The notes below the pieces were generated by a model. The model was not told the origin of the DNA. It ran no database searches and saw only the letters and a list, made by a program, of their open reading frames with translations. Position numbers and translations under genes: made by a program. This document shows positions 49,265 to 57,744 of a stretch of 64,000 nucleotides of DNA, one piece after another. The stretch is from Streptomyces canus 299MFChir4.1. Lineage in GTDB: Bacteria > Actinomycetota > Actinomycetes > Streptomycetales > Streptomycetaceae. The stretch is from assembly GCF_000383615.1 (NCBI RefSeq), contig NZ_KB911593.1:1-64000 (forward strand). Reading direction: 5' to 3'. Every line of letters begins with the position of its first letter. Positions within the stretch are counted from its first letter, which is position 1.

Positions 49265-49445
49265 CGCGTTAAGGCAGGCCATGCGGGATCGCCGAGACCG
49301 CATACCCGTTCGCGCTGGAGAGCGAGGATGACGTCAACGACCCTGTACGACCCATCGCAGCTGACCGAGGGCATGCCGAACGGGCAGGGACTCGGCTACG
49401 GCTACCGGGTTTCATCGGCAGTGCATCGGTGTTCACGCCGGTGGT
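49265..49445 (+). pseudogene. GH53 endo-1,4-beta-galactanase remnant, internal part
   Basis: The plus strand at 49279-49341 reads GRPCGIAETAYPFALESEDD, the GH53 nucleophile region (family GKPVxIAETAYPxT). After a frame change, 49342 onward gives LYDPSQLTEGMPNGQGLGYG, which fits the family's later segment (QLTxGYPATPAGQ … GxGLGVFYWEP) with an internal deletion. A stop precedes GRPCG in the same frame. The piece is therefore frameshifted and truncated. The normal 5' half of the gene between the operator and here is missing (49124-49264 shows nothing recognisable). Confidence 0.6.
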
Positions 49446-49581
49446 GAAGCCGATCTCGTGACTGTGGGGCGGAGCGCCACGGTGACATTCCGGCAGAGAG
49501 CCGGACGCTGCAACCCCGGGGTGAGGCAGGGAACGGATGTTCCCGGCGACATCGCGTGCCGCCTGTTCGTACGATCGCCGA

Positions 49582-50791
49582 ATGCAGCTTCGGTATGCTT
49601 TCCGTTTGTACCCGGAGCCTGGTCAACGCGCCGCGTTGGCGCGGGCGTTCGGGTGTGCCCGTGTCGTGTTCAACGACCCGGTGCGCGCCCGTGAGAATGC
49701 CCGCGCGGCACAGCGGCCCTGTCCCAGCAGTTGATCACCCACGCCAAGAAGACCCCCGAACGTTCCTGGCTGGGCGAAGTCTCCTCGGTCGTCCTGCAGC
49801 AGGCTTTACGGGATGTGGAGGCCGCGTACCGGAACTTCTTCGCTTCGCTGAAGGGGGAGCGCAAGGGGAAGAGGGTGGGTGCGCCGCGGTTCAGGTCGCG
49901 CAAGGATGCCCGGCAGGCGATCCGGTTCACTGCGAACGCCCGCTGGAAGATCACCAGCGGTGGGCGGCTGACGCTGCCGAAGATCGGCGACGTGAAGGTG
50001 ACGTGGTCGCGCGTCCTGCCCGCCGTGCCGTCCAGTGTCACGGTCATCCTGGACTCGGCGGGCCGGTACTTCGCCAGCTTCGTCATCGACACCGACCCCG
50101 ACATTGACCGGGCCCGCTGGACGGAGCCGGACCTCGGGGCCGCGATCGGCATCGACCTGGGGCTGACTCACTCGCAGTCCTCTCCGACGGCACGAAGATC
50201 GACAGCCCCCGGTTTCTGTGCCGGGCGGAGAAGAAACTGAAGAAGGCCCAGCGGGAGCTCTCCCGCAAACAGAAGGGATCGAACAATCGGGCCAAAGCCC
50301 GTATGAGGGTCGCCCGCGCCCACACGGCTGTGGCCGATGCGCGCAAGGAGTTCCACCACCAGCTCTCCACGAAGTTGATCCGCGAGAACCAAGCGGTCGC
50401 GGTGGAGGATCTGGCGGTGTCGGTACTGGCGCGCACGACGCTGGCCAAGAGCGTGCACGACGCGGGCTGGGCCCAGTTCGTGACCATGCTGCAGTACAAG
50501 GCGCAGCGGTACGGACGGGCCTTCGTCAAGATCGGCCGGTTCGAGCCCACCAGCCAGACGTGCTCCGCCTGCGGCCACCGGGACGGGCCCAAGCCTCTGC
50601 AGGTGCGGGAATGGACCTGCCCCGTCTGCGACACCGTCCACGACCGGGACCACAATGCCGCGATCAACGTGAAACAGGCCGCTGGACTGGCGGTATCGGC
50701 CTGCGGAGCGCCGGTAAGACCAGAACCCGTTCTGGCACAGCGCGAAGAAACAGGAAGCCACGGAATCCTCGCCGAAAGCCATGTCGCGTAG
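49582..50791 (+). pseudogene. tnpB: tnpB (OMEGA RNA-guided nuclease) with two frameshifts
   Basis: Translation starts at ATG 49582 (MQLRYAFRLYPEPGQRAALA) and is intact to about 49690, then shifts frame around 49690-49720 with loss of some residues (ALSQQLITHAKKTPERSWLG continues in another frame). It shifts again near 50171, where one T appears lost in GGGCTGACTCAC-TCGCAG (IDLGLTH then AVLSDGTKIDSPRF). RuvC residues survive across frames: Asp in GIDLGLTH, Glu in AVAVEDLAVS, Asp in DRDHNAAINV. The zinc ribbon CSACGHRDG…CPVCDTVHD is intact too. Full length would be about 390-400 residues. It cannot make active TnpB without recoding. Confidence 0.9.
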
Positions 50792-50857
50792 CGGCACGGC
50801 TTTCGGCAGGGACGGCCAGAATCCTCGCCCTTCACTTCAGGGCGAGGAGCAAGTCAA
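50771..50857 (+). ncRNA. putative omega/reRNA scaffold at the right end of the tnpB element
   Basis: From the tnpB 3' end to the element border there are two strong stems: GCCGAAAGCC…GGCTTTCGGC (50771-50780 with 50798-50807) and CCTCGCCCT…AGGGCGAGG (50823-50831 with 50839-50847). In TnpB systems the RNA from this end forms the guide scaffold and the first 16 or so bases outside the element (here from 50858, TGGGAGGGTCTGTGGA) form the guide. Border and processing are inferred from the family. Confidence 0.5.
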
Positions 50858-50869
50858 TGGGAGGGTCTG

Positions 50870-51028
50870 TGGACCCACCCCCACCCACCGCTCCCTACCT
50901 CCCGGCGCGGGCACCGGCTGGGACAGACGGACCTGTCCTTGGGCAACGCGTGGGAGAACCTGGCGCTGTTCGACTTCGAGGACAGGGCGCTGCGGGGGCT
51001 GCGGACGCTCGGGCGTTATCGGTCGTAG
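50870..51028 (+). pseudogene. GH53 endo-galactanase remnant, C-terminal end
   Basis: After the mobile element, the plus strand resumes with PGAGTGWD in one frame, then GNAWENLALFDFEDRALRGL followed by RTLGRYRS and a TAG (51026-51028) in another. GN(A/S)WENxALFDFxGxALPSL is the C-terminal signature of GH53 galactanases. The change of frame between the two pieces and the lack of a start mark it as debris of the same gene whose nucleophile region lies at 49279. The rest of 50792-51161 has no gene. Confidence 0.6.
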
Positions 51029-51161
51029 CCCCTCGGTGGCCGCTGCGGGGGTGTAGCCCGATACACCCCGCATAGACCAGGCAGCTCCCTCGTGGCCGCG
51101 GACCGGTGACGGAATCGTGGACGGCATCGAATCCCGCCCCGAGAAAGGGTTGGCCACAGCC

Positions 51162-51560
51162 ATGCGCCGTAGCCTCACCATCGCCACCGCCCTGACCGCC
51201 GTCGCCCTCACCGCCGTCCTCGCCACCGGCTGCGACCCCGACGACGTGGACAACTCCCTGGACTGCGTGTCGAACGCCGACACGATCGCCGACAGCGTCA
51301 AGGCCATCCACGAGGCCGGCTGGGACGCGGTGAAAGACCCCTCGAAGACCGACGAGTCCATCGCCACGATCGACAAGAACGTCGACGAGATCAACAAGGC
51401 CCACGACGACTCGGCCGGCAGCAAGGTCGACAAGGCCGTCAAGGACCTCGACCAGGCGATCGAGGACTACAACAAGTCCATCCTCGACGGAGACGCCCAC
51501 CCGGACACCGGCAGGATCGACGCGGCGGCCGACCGGCTGAAGGACGTCTGCACGTCGTGA
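51162..51560 (+). CDS. small secreted lipoprotein, helical, unknown role
   Basis: The product is 132 residues from ATG 51162 (GAGAAAGGG upstream; the GTG at 51117 gives a poorer N-terminus). MRRSLTIATALTAVALTAVL then ATGCDPDD is a signal peptide with lipobox (Cys24). The mature part is acidic and heptad-like (ADTIADSVKAIHEAGWDAVKD…IDKNVDEINKAHDDSAGSKVDKAVKDLDQAIEDYNKSILDGD), probably a helical bundle, and has a possible disulfide between the Cys of SLDCVSNAD and LKDVCTS near the end. Similar small lipoproteins are frequent in Streptomyces. No function known to me. Confidence 0.75.
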   Translation: MRRSLTIATALTAVALTAVLATGCDPDDVDNSLDCVSNADTIADSVKAIHEAGWDAVKDPSKTDESIATIDKNVDEINKAHDDSAGSKVDKAVKDLDQAIEDYNKSILDGDAHPDTGRIDAAADRLKDVCTS

Positions 51561-51612
51561 GGCCGGCCGTGGGCGGCAGCAGGTGCCGGGCGCGTGTCTG
51601 CACCTCGTGAGG

Positions 51613-52815
51613 CTAGCCGTGGGCCGCCGCCAGGTGTCGGGCCAGCCTCGGGGAGGCGAACTCCGTGCCGCACACGAAGCGCATCACCGGGCCGTAGGAC
51701 GCCGCCGCCGGCAGGCCCGTGAAGTACAGGCCCGGCACGGAGGAGACGTATCCGGCGCCGAGCCTGGGCGTGCCCCGGCTGACCGCGAGGGCGGCGCGCA
51801 GTTCATGGCCGAGGAAGTCCATCGCGGCGAGGTCGACGCGGTAGCCGGTGGCCGCGACGACGTGGTCGGCGTCGAGGCGGTCCATGGTGCCGCCATGGGT
51901 GCGGACCTCCAGGGTCGGACGGCCGCCGGCCGTGTCCGCCTTGAGGATCCGGTCCACCTCGGTGACCTGGACCTTGCCCTCGAAGCGGTCGCGCAGCCAC
52001 CACGCGCCGAGCGGGCCGAGGACCCGCCGGACCAGGTAGTGGCGGGCGCCGGCCGGGAGCCGGCGGTAGGGGTGCGGGTAGTAGGTCAGGGCCCACAGCG
52101 ACCAGGCGCGGCCGAAGGGCGACTCCGGGCGCAGCCTCGGCTGCTTCCACGGCGGGGCGCCGAAGTCCACACTGCCGCGTCCACGGGCGACCACCCTGAC
52201 CTGGGCGCCCGCCTCCGCCGCGAGGGCGGCCGTCTCCAGCGCGGACTGGCCGGCGCCGACGACGATCAGCTCCTTGCCGGAGTACCGGCTGAGGTCGTGG
52301 TGCTGGGAGCTGTGGGAGACCGGACCGGTGGGGGCGGGGCCGTCGGGTGCGGCGGCGGACAGTTCCGGGGGCAGGTGGGAGAGCCCCGAGAGACCGGTGG
52401 CGACGACGACCGCCCGTGCGGTGAACGACTCCCCCGAGTCCAGCTTGAGCTGGAAGCCGCCCCGCTCGCTGCGGTCCACGGACACCACCCGCACCTGTTC
52501 CAGCTCGGGCACCAGCTTCTGCTGGAACCACTGGCCGTAGGCGATGAAGGTCTCCACGGGGATGATGTCCTCGTCGGTCACCAGCCGGCGGATGCCCGCC
52601 GCGTCGCAGTAGTCGACGAGGGTGTGCCCGGGCTGCGGCGCGTCCAGGTTGGAGGCGGCCGGGGTGGACTTGAGGAGCATGCCCGCGGGCATGTGGTCGC
52701 GCCAGCTGACCATGGGGTCGCCGAAGACGCGCACGGGGATGCCGCGCGCCCGCAGATGGGCCGCGGTCGACAGGCCGAAGGGCCCGGCGCCGATGACTGC
52801 TACCGGTTGGATCAC
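51613..52815 (-). CDS. FAD-dependent NAD(P)-binding oxidoreductase (SidA/flavin monooxygenase-like)
   Basis: The product is 400 residues. GTG 52815 is preferred since GGGAGGG lies six bases ahead; GTG 52839 is an upstream alternative without a good site. VAVIGAGPFGLSTAAHLRARGIPVRVFGDP is the FAD dinucleotide motif, WRDHMPAGMLLKSTPAASNL is typical of the family, ELIVVGAGQSALETAALAAEAGAQVRVVARG is the NAD(P)H motif, and DHVVAATGYRVDLAAMDFL the ATG(Y/F)xxD closing motif. This two-nucleotide layout fits N- or C-hydroxylating flavin monooxygenases. It is followed upstream by an ATP-grasp gene on the same strand, 66 bases away, so the two may modify one small molecule. Confidence 0.85.
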   Translation of the reverse strand: MIQPVAVIGAGPFGLSTAAHLRARGIPVRVFGDPMVSWRDHMPAGMLLKSTPAASNLDAPQPGHTLVDYCDAAGIRRLVTDEDIIPVETFIAYGQWFQQKLVPELEQVRVVSVDRSERGGFQLKLDSGESFTARAVVVATGLSGLSHLPPELSAAAPDGPAPTGPVSHSSQHHDLSRYSGKELIVVGAGQSALETAALAAEAGAQVRVVARGRGSVDFGAPPWKQPRLRPESPFGRAWSLWALTYYPHPYRRLPAGARHYLVRRVLGPLGAWWLRDRFEGKVQVTEVDRILKADTAGGRPTLEVRTHGGTMDRLDADHVVAATGYRVDLAAMDFLGHELRAALAVSRGTPRLGAGYVSSVPGLYFTGLPAAASYGPVMRFVCGTEFASPRLARHLAAAHG

Positions 52816-52881
52816 GAAGTCCCTCCCCAGGACGTTCACTTCGTCACTTCGTGGTGGTTCCGCTGTTCGTGGAGCCGCTGT

Positions 52882-54141
52882 TCAACTGGTCGATCTGCCG
52901 CGGCGGTTGGTGCGCCACAGCTGGTAGAGATGCTTCGCGCCGGGCCGCACGAAGCGCCCGAGCATGGTGAGGAACGGCAGCGGGTCGTCACCCGCGAACC
53001 AGGCCAGTTCGGTCCCGCTCGGCCGCGCCGGCGCGTGCGGGGTCGTATAGCCGCTGCGGCGGTAGGCGAGCAGGGCGGGCAGGTCGATGTTCTCCACGAC
53101 ATAGCGGTGACCGGCCCGCTGTTCCCCCTCCGGGACGGCCCGCCCGGTCAGGTCCAGGTGCATGGCGCGGACGACGTCCACGCCCGACTCGCTCTCGAAG
53201 AGCCGGAACTGGGCGCCCATCCGGGGGTTGAAGTCGAGCAGTTTGTACTGACCGTCGCGCCGGTCGAAGCGCAGGTCGAGGTCGATGATGCCGGTGTAGC
53301 CGATCTGTTTGACGAAACGTGCGGCGAGGTCCGCGAGTTCCGGGTTGTCGACGACGTACGCGTTGGCCGTCATGCCCGCGTGCGGCGGCCAGGAGCGCAC
53401 CTTGACGCCGGTGAACAGGGCCAGCGGGGTGGAGTTGTCGTCGAAGTAGGCGTGCACGATCCAGTCCTCCGCCTCCTTTCGCGGCAGGTACTCCTGGAGG
53501 ATCACCCCGGGCCGCTCGCCCCAGTCACGGGCGAGGGCGAGCAGCCCTTCACGGGTGGCGATGCGCGTGGTGCCGCCCACCGCGGGCCTTCGGCGCCGTA
53601 CGAACGCCTCGCGGTTCTTGGCCACCACCGGGAATCGGGCCGTCTCGGCGAAGGCCACGATCTCCTCGTACGACTGCGGGAAGGCGGCCCGCGGGCTCGC
53701 GATCCCGTGTTCCACGCACAGTTCGTGCAAGCCCTGTTTGCTGGCCAGCCGGCGGGTGAGGCCGGGCTCCACGCGCGGGAAGAGGAACCGGCCGAAGAGG
53801 TCGCTCTGGTGCTCGGCGATCAGGACCGCCGCCTCCTCGTCGGTCGGGACGAGGACCGCGGGGCGGCCGATGCGGCGCCCGATCCGGATCAGCCCCTCGA
53901 CCAGCCGGCCGGGGTCCTCGGTTCCGGTCGTCGGCCAGACGAAGGCGCGGGTGAGGTACCGGGAGGCGGCCGCGGGCGTGTATCGGTCCTCCGTGATGGC
54001 GTACATGGGCACACCGAGGCGGCCCAGACTGCGGATCGCGCCGACTCCCCCGTGGTGCAGGGGGTAGTCGCCGAACTTGACGATCAAGGCCGGTACGTCA
54101 CGGTCGACCTTGAACGGCACACTGCTCGCGCTTTTGGCCAC
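52882..54141 (-). CDS. ATP-grasp ligase-like protein
   Basis: The product is 419 residues from ATG 54141. ALIVKFGDYPLHHGGVGAIRSLGRLGVPMYAI is the pre-ATP-grasp domain; RRLASKQGLHELCVEHGIASPRAAF and FPVVAKNREAFVRRR form the ATP-grasp start with the phosphate-binding Lys; GVILQEYLPRKEAEDWIVHAYFDDN supplies the adenine loop; and IIDLDLRFDRRDGQYKLLDFNPRMGAQFRLFESE has the metal-binding Asp/Asn (DFNPRMG). Such proteins join a carboxylate to an amine or make peptide-like bonds. Substrate unknown. A positively charged tail (RTNRRGRSTS) ends the protein. It is the first gene of the pair with the flavoprotein. Confidence 0.85.
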   Translation of the reverse strand: MAKSASSVPFKVDRDVPALIVKFGDYPLHHGGVGAIRSLGRLGVPMYAITEDRYTPAAASRYLTRAFVWPTTGTEDPGRLVEGLIRIGRRIGRPAVLVPTDEEAAVLIAEHQSDLFGRFLFPRVEPGLTRRLASKQGLHELCVEHGIASPRAAFPQSYEEIVAFAETARFPVVAKNREAFVRRRRPAVGGTTRIATREGLLALARDWGERPGVILQEYLPRKEAEDWIVHAYFDDNSTPLALFTGVKVRSWPPHAGMTANAYVVDNPELADLAARFVKQIGYTGIIDLDLRFDRRDGQYKLLDFNPRMGAQFRLFESESGVDVVRAMHLDLTGRAVPEGEQRAGHRYVVENIDLPALLAYRRSGYTTPHAPARPSGTELAWFAGDDPLPFLTMLGRFVRPGAKHLYQLWRTNRRGRSTS

Positions 54142-54394
54142 AATCCCCCCACGCGTCCCCCCACGGACGCGACCCCACCCACCCCGTCCGTGCTCGCAAA
54201 GGACGCTAAGCCGGAATGGAAGCCTCCGACCGTCCCTTAACAGGACATTGCTAACTCTTTAGCCACATCGCCAACCCTTCAGACACTCCCGTGACCGGCG
54301 ACTCGGCCGTAACGTGTGGCCCGACCACCCGGACCGCAACGTGTGCCGCGACCACCTGGTCAGCACGGCATGCGCGAGAGTGAGGCAGCACCCC

Positions 54395-55618
54395 ATGCCC
54401 CCCTTCGACCTGCCCGAGGGCGACCCCTTCGGCCCGCACAACCTGCCGTACGGCGTCTTCTCGCCCTCGGGCTCGGCCGACCGGAGCGTCGGCGTCCGGC
54501 TCGGCGACCACGTCCTCGACGCGGGAGCCGCCGCCGCGGCCCTCGGCTCCCCGTACGTCTCCCTGCTCGCCCGGCCCTCCCTCGGCCCGCTTCTCGCCGC
54601 CGGCCGCACGGCCTGGTCGGACGTGCGGCGCGCGTTGACCGCGTGGGTGACGGTGCCGGCGCACCAGGAGGCGATCGCTGGCCTCTTCCACCCGCTGTCG
54701 TCGGTCGACCTCCACCTCCCCTTCGAGGTCGCGGACTACGTCGACTTCTACGCCTCCGAGAACCACGCGCGAAACGTCGGCCAGATCTTCCGCCCGGACG
54801 CGGCGGACTCCCTGACCCCCAACTGGAAGCACCTGCCGATCGGTTACCACGGCCGCTCGGGCACGGTGGTGGTCTCGGGCACGGACGTCGTACGGCCCTC
54901 GGGGCAGCGGAAGGCTCCCGCCGACGCGGCTCCCGTCTTCGGGCCGTCCGTGCGACTCGACATCGAGGCGGAGGTCGGCTTCGTGGTCGGGGTGCCGTCC
55001 GAGCTGGGCCGGCCGGTCGGGCTCGGCGACTTCCGGGAGCACGTCTTCGGACTGTGCCTGCTCAACGACTGGTCCGCGCGGGACATCCAGGCCTGGGAGT
55101 ACGTCCCTCTCGGACCGTTCCTCGGCAAGTCCTTCGCCACGTCGGTGTCGGCGTGGATCACCCCGCTGGACGCGCTGGAGGAGGCGCGGGTGGCGCCGCC
55201 GGAGCGGACGCACGAGCTGCTGCCGTATCTGGACGACTCCGCCTCCGACGTGGAGCCGGGGGGCTACGACCTGCGGATCTCCGTCGCGATCAACGGTCAC
55301 GTGGTGTCGGAGCCGCCCTTCTCGAGCATGTACTGGACGGCGGCCCAGCAGTTGGCGCACATGACGGTGAACGGGGCCTCGCTCAGGACGGGTGACCTGT
55401 ACGGCTCGGGGACGGTGAGCGGGCCCTCCGCCGCCGAGCGCGGGTCGCTGCTGGAGCTGACCTGGAACGGACGGGACGCGCTGGAACTCCCCGACGGGAA
55501 GCGGACGTTCCTGGAGGACGGCGACGTGGTGGCGCTGTCGGCGTGGGCTCCCGGTCCGGACGGGGTCCGGGTGGGGCTGGGGGACGTGGTGGGACGGGTG
55601 GTGTCCAGGGACGTGTGA
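54395..55618 (+). CDS. fahA: fumarylacetoacetase
   Basis: This is the last enzyme of tyrosine/homogentisate breakdown, hydrolysing 4-fumarylacetoacetate to fumarate and acetoacetate in the cytoplasm. It has 407 residues from ATG 54395. FDLPEGDPFGPHNLPYGVFSPSG is the FAH N-terminal domain. FEVADYVDFYASENHARNVGQIFRPDA has the metal Asp and catalytic His. WKHLPIGYHGRSGTVVVSGTDVVRPSGQ, LDIEAEVGFVVGVPSELG, and GLCLLNDWSARDIQAWEYVPLGPFLGKSFATSVSAWITPLDAL hold the metal ligands and binding site. Length equals that of eukaryotic-type FAH. No partner homogentisate genes in view. Confidence 0.95.
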   Translation: MPPFDLPEGDPFGPHNLPYGVFSPSGSADRSVGVRLGDHVLDAGAAAAALGSPYVSLLARPSLGPLLAAGRTAWSDVRRALTAWVTVPAHQEAIAGLFHPLSSVDLHLPFEVADYVDFYASENHARNVGQIFRPDAADSLTPNWKHLPIGYHGRSGTVVVSGTDVVRPSGQRKAPADAAPVFGPSVRLDIEAEVGFVVGVPSELGRPVGLGDFREHVFGLCLLNDWSARDIQAWEYVPLGPFLGKSFATSVSAWITPLDALEEARVAPPERTHELLPYLDDSASDVEPGGYDLRISVAINGHVVSEPPFSSMYWTAAQQLAHMTVNGASLRTGDLYGSGTVSGPSAAERGSLLELTWNGRDALELPDGKRTFLEDGDVVALSAWAPGPDGVRVGLGDVVGRVVSRDV

Positions 55619-55771
55619 GGCGTTCGGAGCCGTTCGAGCCCTGCCACGCGGCCTCCACGCACGGCATACTGGCGGCGGGCGGCATGCGTGGGACGACGTG
55701 CGACCGCCCAGCAGCGCCTCACCACACCGCCCCACCTCCCCTGTCTCCGATCAGGATCCGGAGCCCGTGGC

Positions 55772-56713
55772 ATGACTCTCTGCCTGCTCCTGCTGAGCAC
55801 CGTCGCCGTCGCGGCCGCCGTGCCGGTGCCGCGCGCGCTCACCCGGGCCGCGTGGCCCGAACGGGAACCGGTGGTGGGGCTGTGGGTGTGGCAGTGCCTG
55901 GTCGCCACGGTGCTGCTGTGCTGCCTGACCGCGCTGGTGCTGGGCGCGGCGGCGGTCTTCCACACGGTCCGCGACCATGTGTTCGCCCCGGCGCCGCCGG
56001 CCGTGACCGCGGCGTACGACCTGTCGGCCGCGCCGGTCTGGGCGGTCGCCTCCACCCTCCTGCTGGCCGCCGGTGCCGCGTGGACCACGGCGATGCTGGC
56101 CCGTGAACTGGTCGAGGCCCGTCGGCGCCGGGGCCTGGCCCGTGAGCATCTGCGGGAGCGCGCGCCGGACCTGCCGGCCGGGCTGGGGGCGGCGACCCGC
56201 GGACCGCTGCTGGTGCTGGAGGACGAGTACCCGGACGCCTGGTGGATGCCGGGGAATCCGCCGCAGCTGATCGTGACGACCGGCGCGCTGCACCGGCTGA
56301 CCGACCACCAGCTGGACGCGGTCCTCACCCACGAGCGCGGCCATGCGCGGGCCCGCCACGACTGGCTGCTCCACCTGTCGACCGCGCTGGCCACGGGGTT
56401 CCCGCGGGTACCGCTGTTCGCCCACTTCTGCGACCAGACGCACCGGCTGGTGGAGCTGGCGGCGGACGACACGGCGTCGCGGCGGTGCGGGCATCTGACG
56501 ACGGCGCTGGCGCTGATCGAGCTGAACCAGCATCGAGGGGTGCTGTCGTGCGCGTCCAGTCATCGGTTGCTGGGTGAGCGGGTGGATCGGTTGCTGGAGC
56601 CGCCGCCGCGGTTGCTGCGCAGGCAGCGGGCGCTGACGTCTGCGACGGCTGCGCTGGTGCCGTTGTTGCCGTTGCTGATCGTTTTTGGGCCGGGGTTGTC
56701 GGCGCTGGCGTAG
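55772..56713 (+). CDS. M56-family membrane metalloprotease
   Basis: The product is 313 residues from ATG 55772. Three N-terminal hydrophobic segments (residues 1-20, 38-63, 88-108) are followed by a cytoplasmic helix and the peptidase domain LDAVLTHERGHARARHDWLLHLSTAL, with zinc ligands H187 and H191 and catalytic E188, then FCDQTHRLVELAADDTASRRCGHLTTALALIEL supplying the third ligand (ELAADD). A last membrane helix LVPLLPLLIVFGPGLSALA ends it. It resembles BlaR1/MecR1-type and Streptomyces M56 proteases, but no penicillin-binding sensor domain is present, and there is no BlaI gene next to it, unlike the usual pair. Confidence 0.88.
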   Translation: MTLCLLLLSTVAVAAAVPVPRALTRAAWPEREPVVGLWVWQCLVATVLLCCLTALVLGAAAVFHTVRDHVFAPAPPAVTAAYDLSAAPVWAVASTLLLAAGAAWTTAMLARELVEARRRRGLAREHLRERAPDLPAGLGAATRGPLLVLEDEYPDAWWMPGNPPQLIVTTGALHRLTDHQLDAVLTHERGHARARHDWLLHLSTALATGFPRVPLFAHFCDQTHRLVELAADDTASRRCGHLTTALALIELNQHRGVLSCASSHRLLGERVDRLLEPPPRLLRRQRALTSATAALVPLLPLLIVFGPGLSALA

Positions 56714-56741
56714 GGCGGTCGTTTTTCGGCTTTCGGCCGGT

Positions 56742-56775
56742 GGGGGCTGGGCGCGCAGTTCCCCGCGCCCCTGGG
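56742..56775. repeat. Streptomyces GGGGCTG…CGCAGTTCCCCGCGCCCC dispersed element
   Basis: GGGGGCTGGGCGCGCAGTTCCCCGCGCCCCTG at 56743 matches a short self-complementary element that I know to be scattered by the hundred between Streptomyces genes. The GGGCGCG/CGCGCCC stem could act as a terminator for the M56 gene just upstream. Confidence 0.6.
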
Positions 56776-56903
56776 TGGGTGCAGTCACCCCCACCTTTCA
56801 CCGGCAGGTGGCACATCTCGCCCCACAGGCATAGGAACCGCAGGTCAGGCGGTGAACCGTTGCTCCGTCAGGTGGCGCAACAATTCGGCAACACAGGTTT
56901 TCC

Positions 56904-56916
56904 TACCAGGTCGGTA
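56904..56916. promoter_or_regulatory. possible GntR autoregulatory site TACC-AGGTC-GGTA
   Basis: A 4-bp dyad with a 5-base centre lies 11 bases before the GntR start codon, within the leader of the whole operon. GntR/HutC proteins often bind short GT…AC dyads, but this one is brief and could be chance. Confidence 0.3.
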
Positions 56917-56927
56917 TGGTTCCAGCC

Positions 56928-57713
56928 ATGCCAGCCACCGACCGTATCCGGGACCACGCCGGTCAGGGCGCGACCACCGTCGCCGCCCGGGCCCGGCGCC
57001 GGCTGCGGGCGGACCAGGCACGGCAACTCGCCGATCTCCTCCGCCACCAGATCCTCACCGGCGGCTTCGAGAGCGGCAGCCTGCCCCACGAGACGACCCT
57101 CGCCGCCGACTACCGCGCCTCCCGCAACACGGTCCGCCAAGCCCTGGACCTGCTCCGCGCGGAGGGCCTGGTCGACCGCCTCCCCGGCGTCGGCACCGTG
57201 GTCGTCGGCCGGAAGTACCCCCACGGCCTGGACCGTCTGATGGGCCTCGCGGAAACCCTGCGGGAACACGGCACGGTCACCAACGAGGTCCGCACCATGG
57301 GCCCCGCCCCCGCCCCCCACCCGGTGGCCCGGCGCCTCCAGGTCGCCCCCGGCGCCGACGTCCTCTACATCGAACGTCTGCGCCGCCTGAACGGCCTGCC
57401 CCTCTCCCTCGACCTCACCTACATCCCGCTCGACCTCGGCACCGCCCTACTCGGCGCCGACCTGGAGAACACCGACGTCTTCCGCCTCCTGGAGACGATC
57501 ACCGGACAGGGCCTCGGCCACGCCGAGATCACCCTGGAGGCGGTGAACGCCGACACGCACTCCGCCGCCGTGCTGGAGGCCCCGCGCGGCGCGGCCGTCC
57601 TCATGCTGGAACGCCTCACCCACCTCGCCGACGGCCGCCCGGTCGACCTGGAGTTCATCCGCTTCCGCGGCGACCGCATCACCATGAGCGGCCTGCTGCA
57701 CCGCTCCCTCTGA
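56928..57713 (+). CDS. GntR/HutC-family regulator with UTRA domain
   Basis: The product is 261 residues from ATG 56928 (56916 is a second ATG four codons earlier). The winged helix ARQLADLLRHQILTGGFESGSLPHETTLAADYRASRNTVRQALDLLRAEGLVDRLPGVGTVVVG is full GntR; the C-terminal effector domain has LYIERLRRLNGLPLSLDLTYIPLDLGTALLGADLEN and AAVLMLERLTHLADGRPVDLEFIRFRGDRITMSGLLHR, the UTRA pattern. It precedes the ferredoxin gene by 31 bases, so it probably controls the import/redox operon in response to the imported substrate or its product. Confidence 0.92.
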   Translation: MPATDRIRDHAGQGATTVAARARRRLRADQARQLADLLRHQILTGGFESGSLPHETTLAADYRASRNTVRQALDLLRAEGLVDRLPGVGTVVVGRKYPHGLDRLMGLAETLREHGTVTNEVRTMGPAPAPHPVARRLQVAPGADVLYIERLRRLNGLPLSLDLTYIPLDLGTALLGADLENTDVFRLLETITGQGLGHAEITLEAVNADTHSAAVLEAPRGAAVLMLERLTHLADGRPVDLEFIRFRGDRITMSGLLHRSL

Positions 57714-57744
57714 CCTCTTTCCGAGCCGTTTCCTGGAGACAGCC

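Larger units (their letters stand above)
49480..50857 (+). mobile_element. IS605/IS1341-type element carrying a decayed tnpB
   Basis: Only a TnpB-type gene is present, with no Y1 transposase TnpA, so the element is IS1341-like and non-autonomous. A left-end hairpin CCGGC-AGAGA-GCCGG is at 49490-49504. At the right end the hairpin CCTCGCCCT…AGGGCGAGG (50823-50847) is followed by AGCAAGTCAA, the usual right terminus of this family, placing the border near 50857. No target duplication is expected. The left border is approximate. It lies between two pieces of a GH53 gene. Confidence 0.75.
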
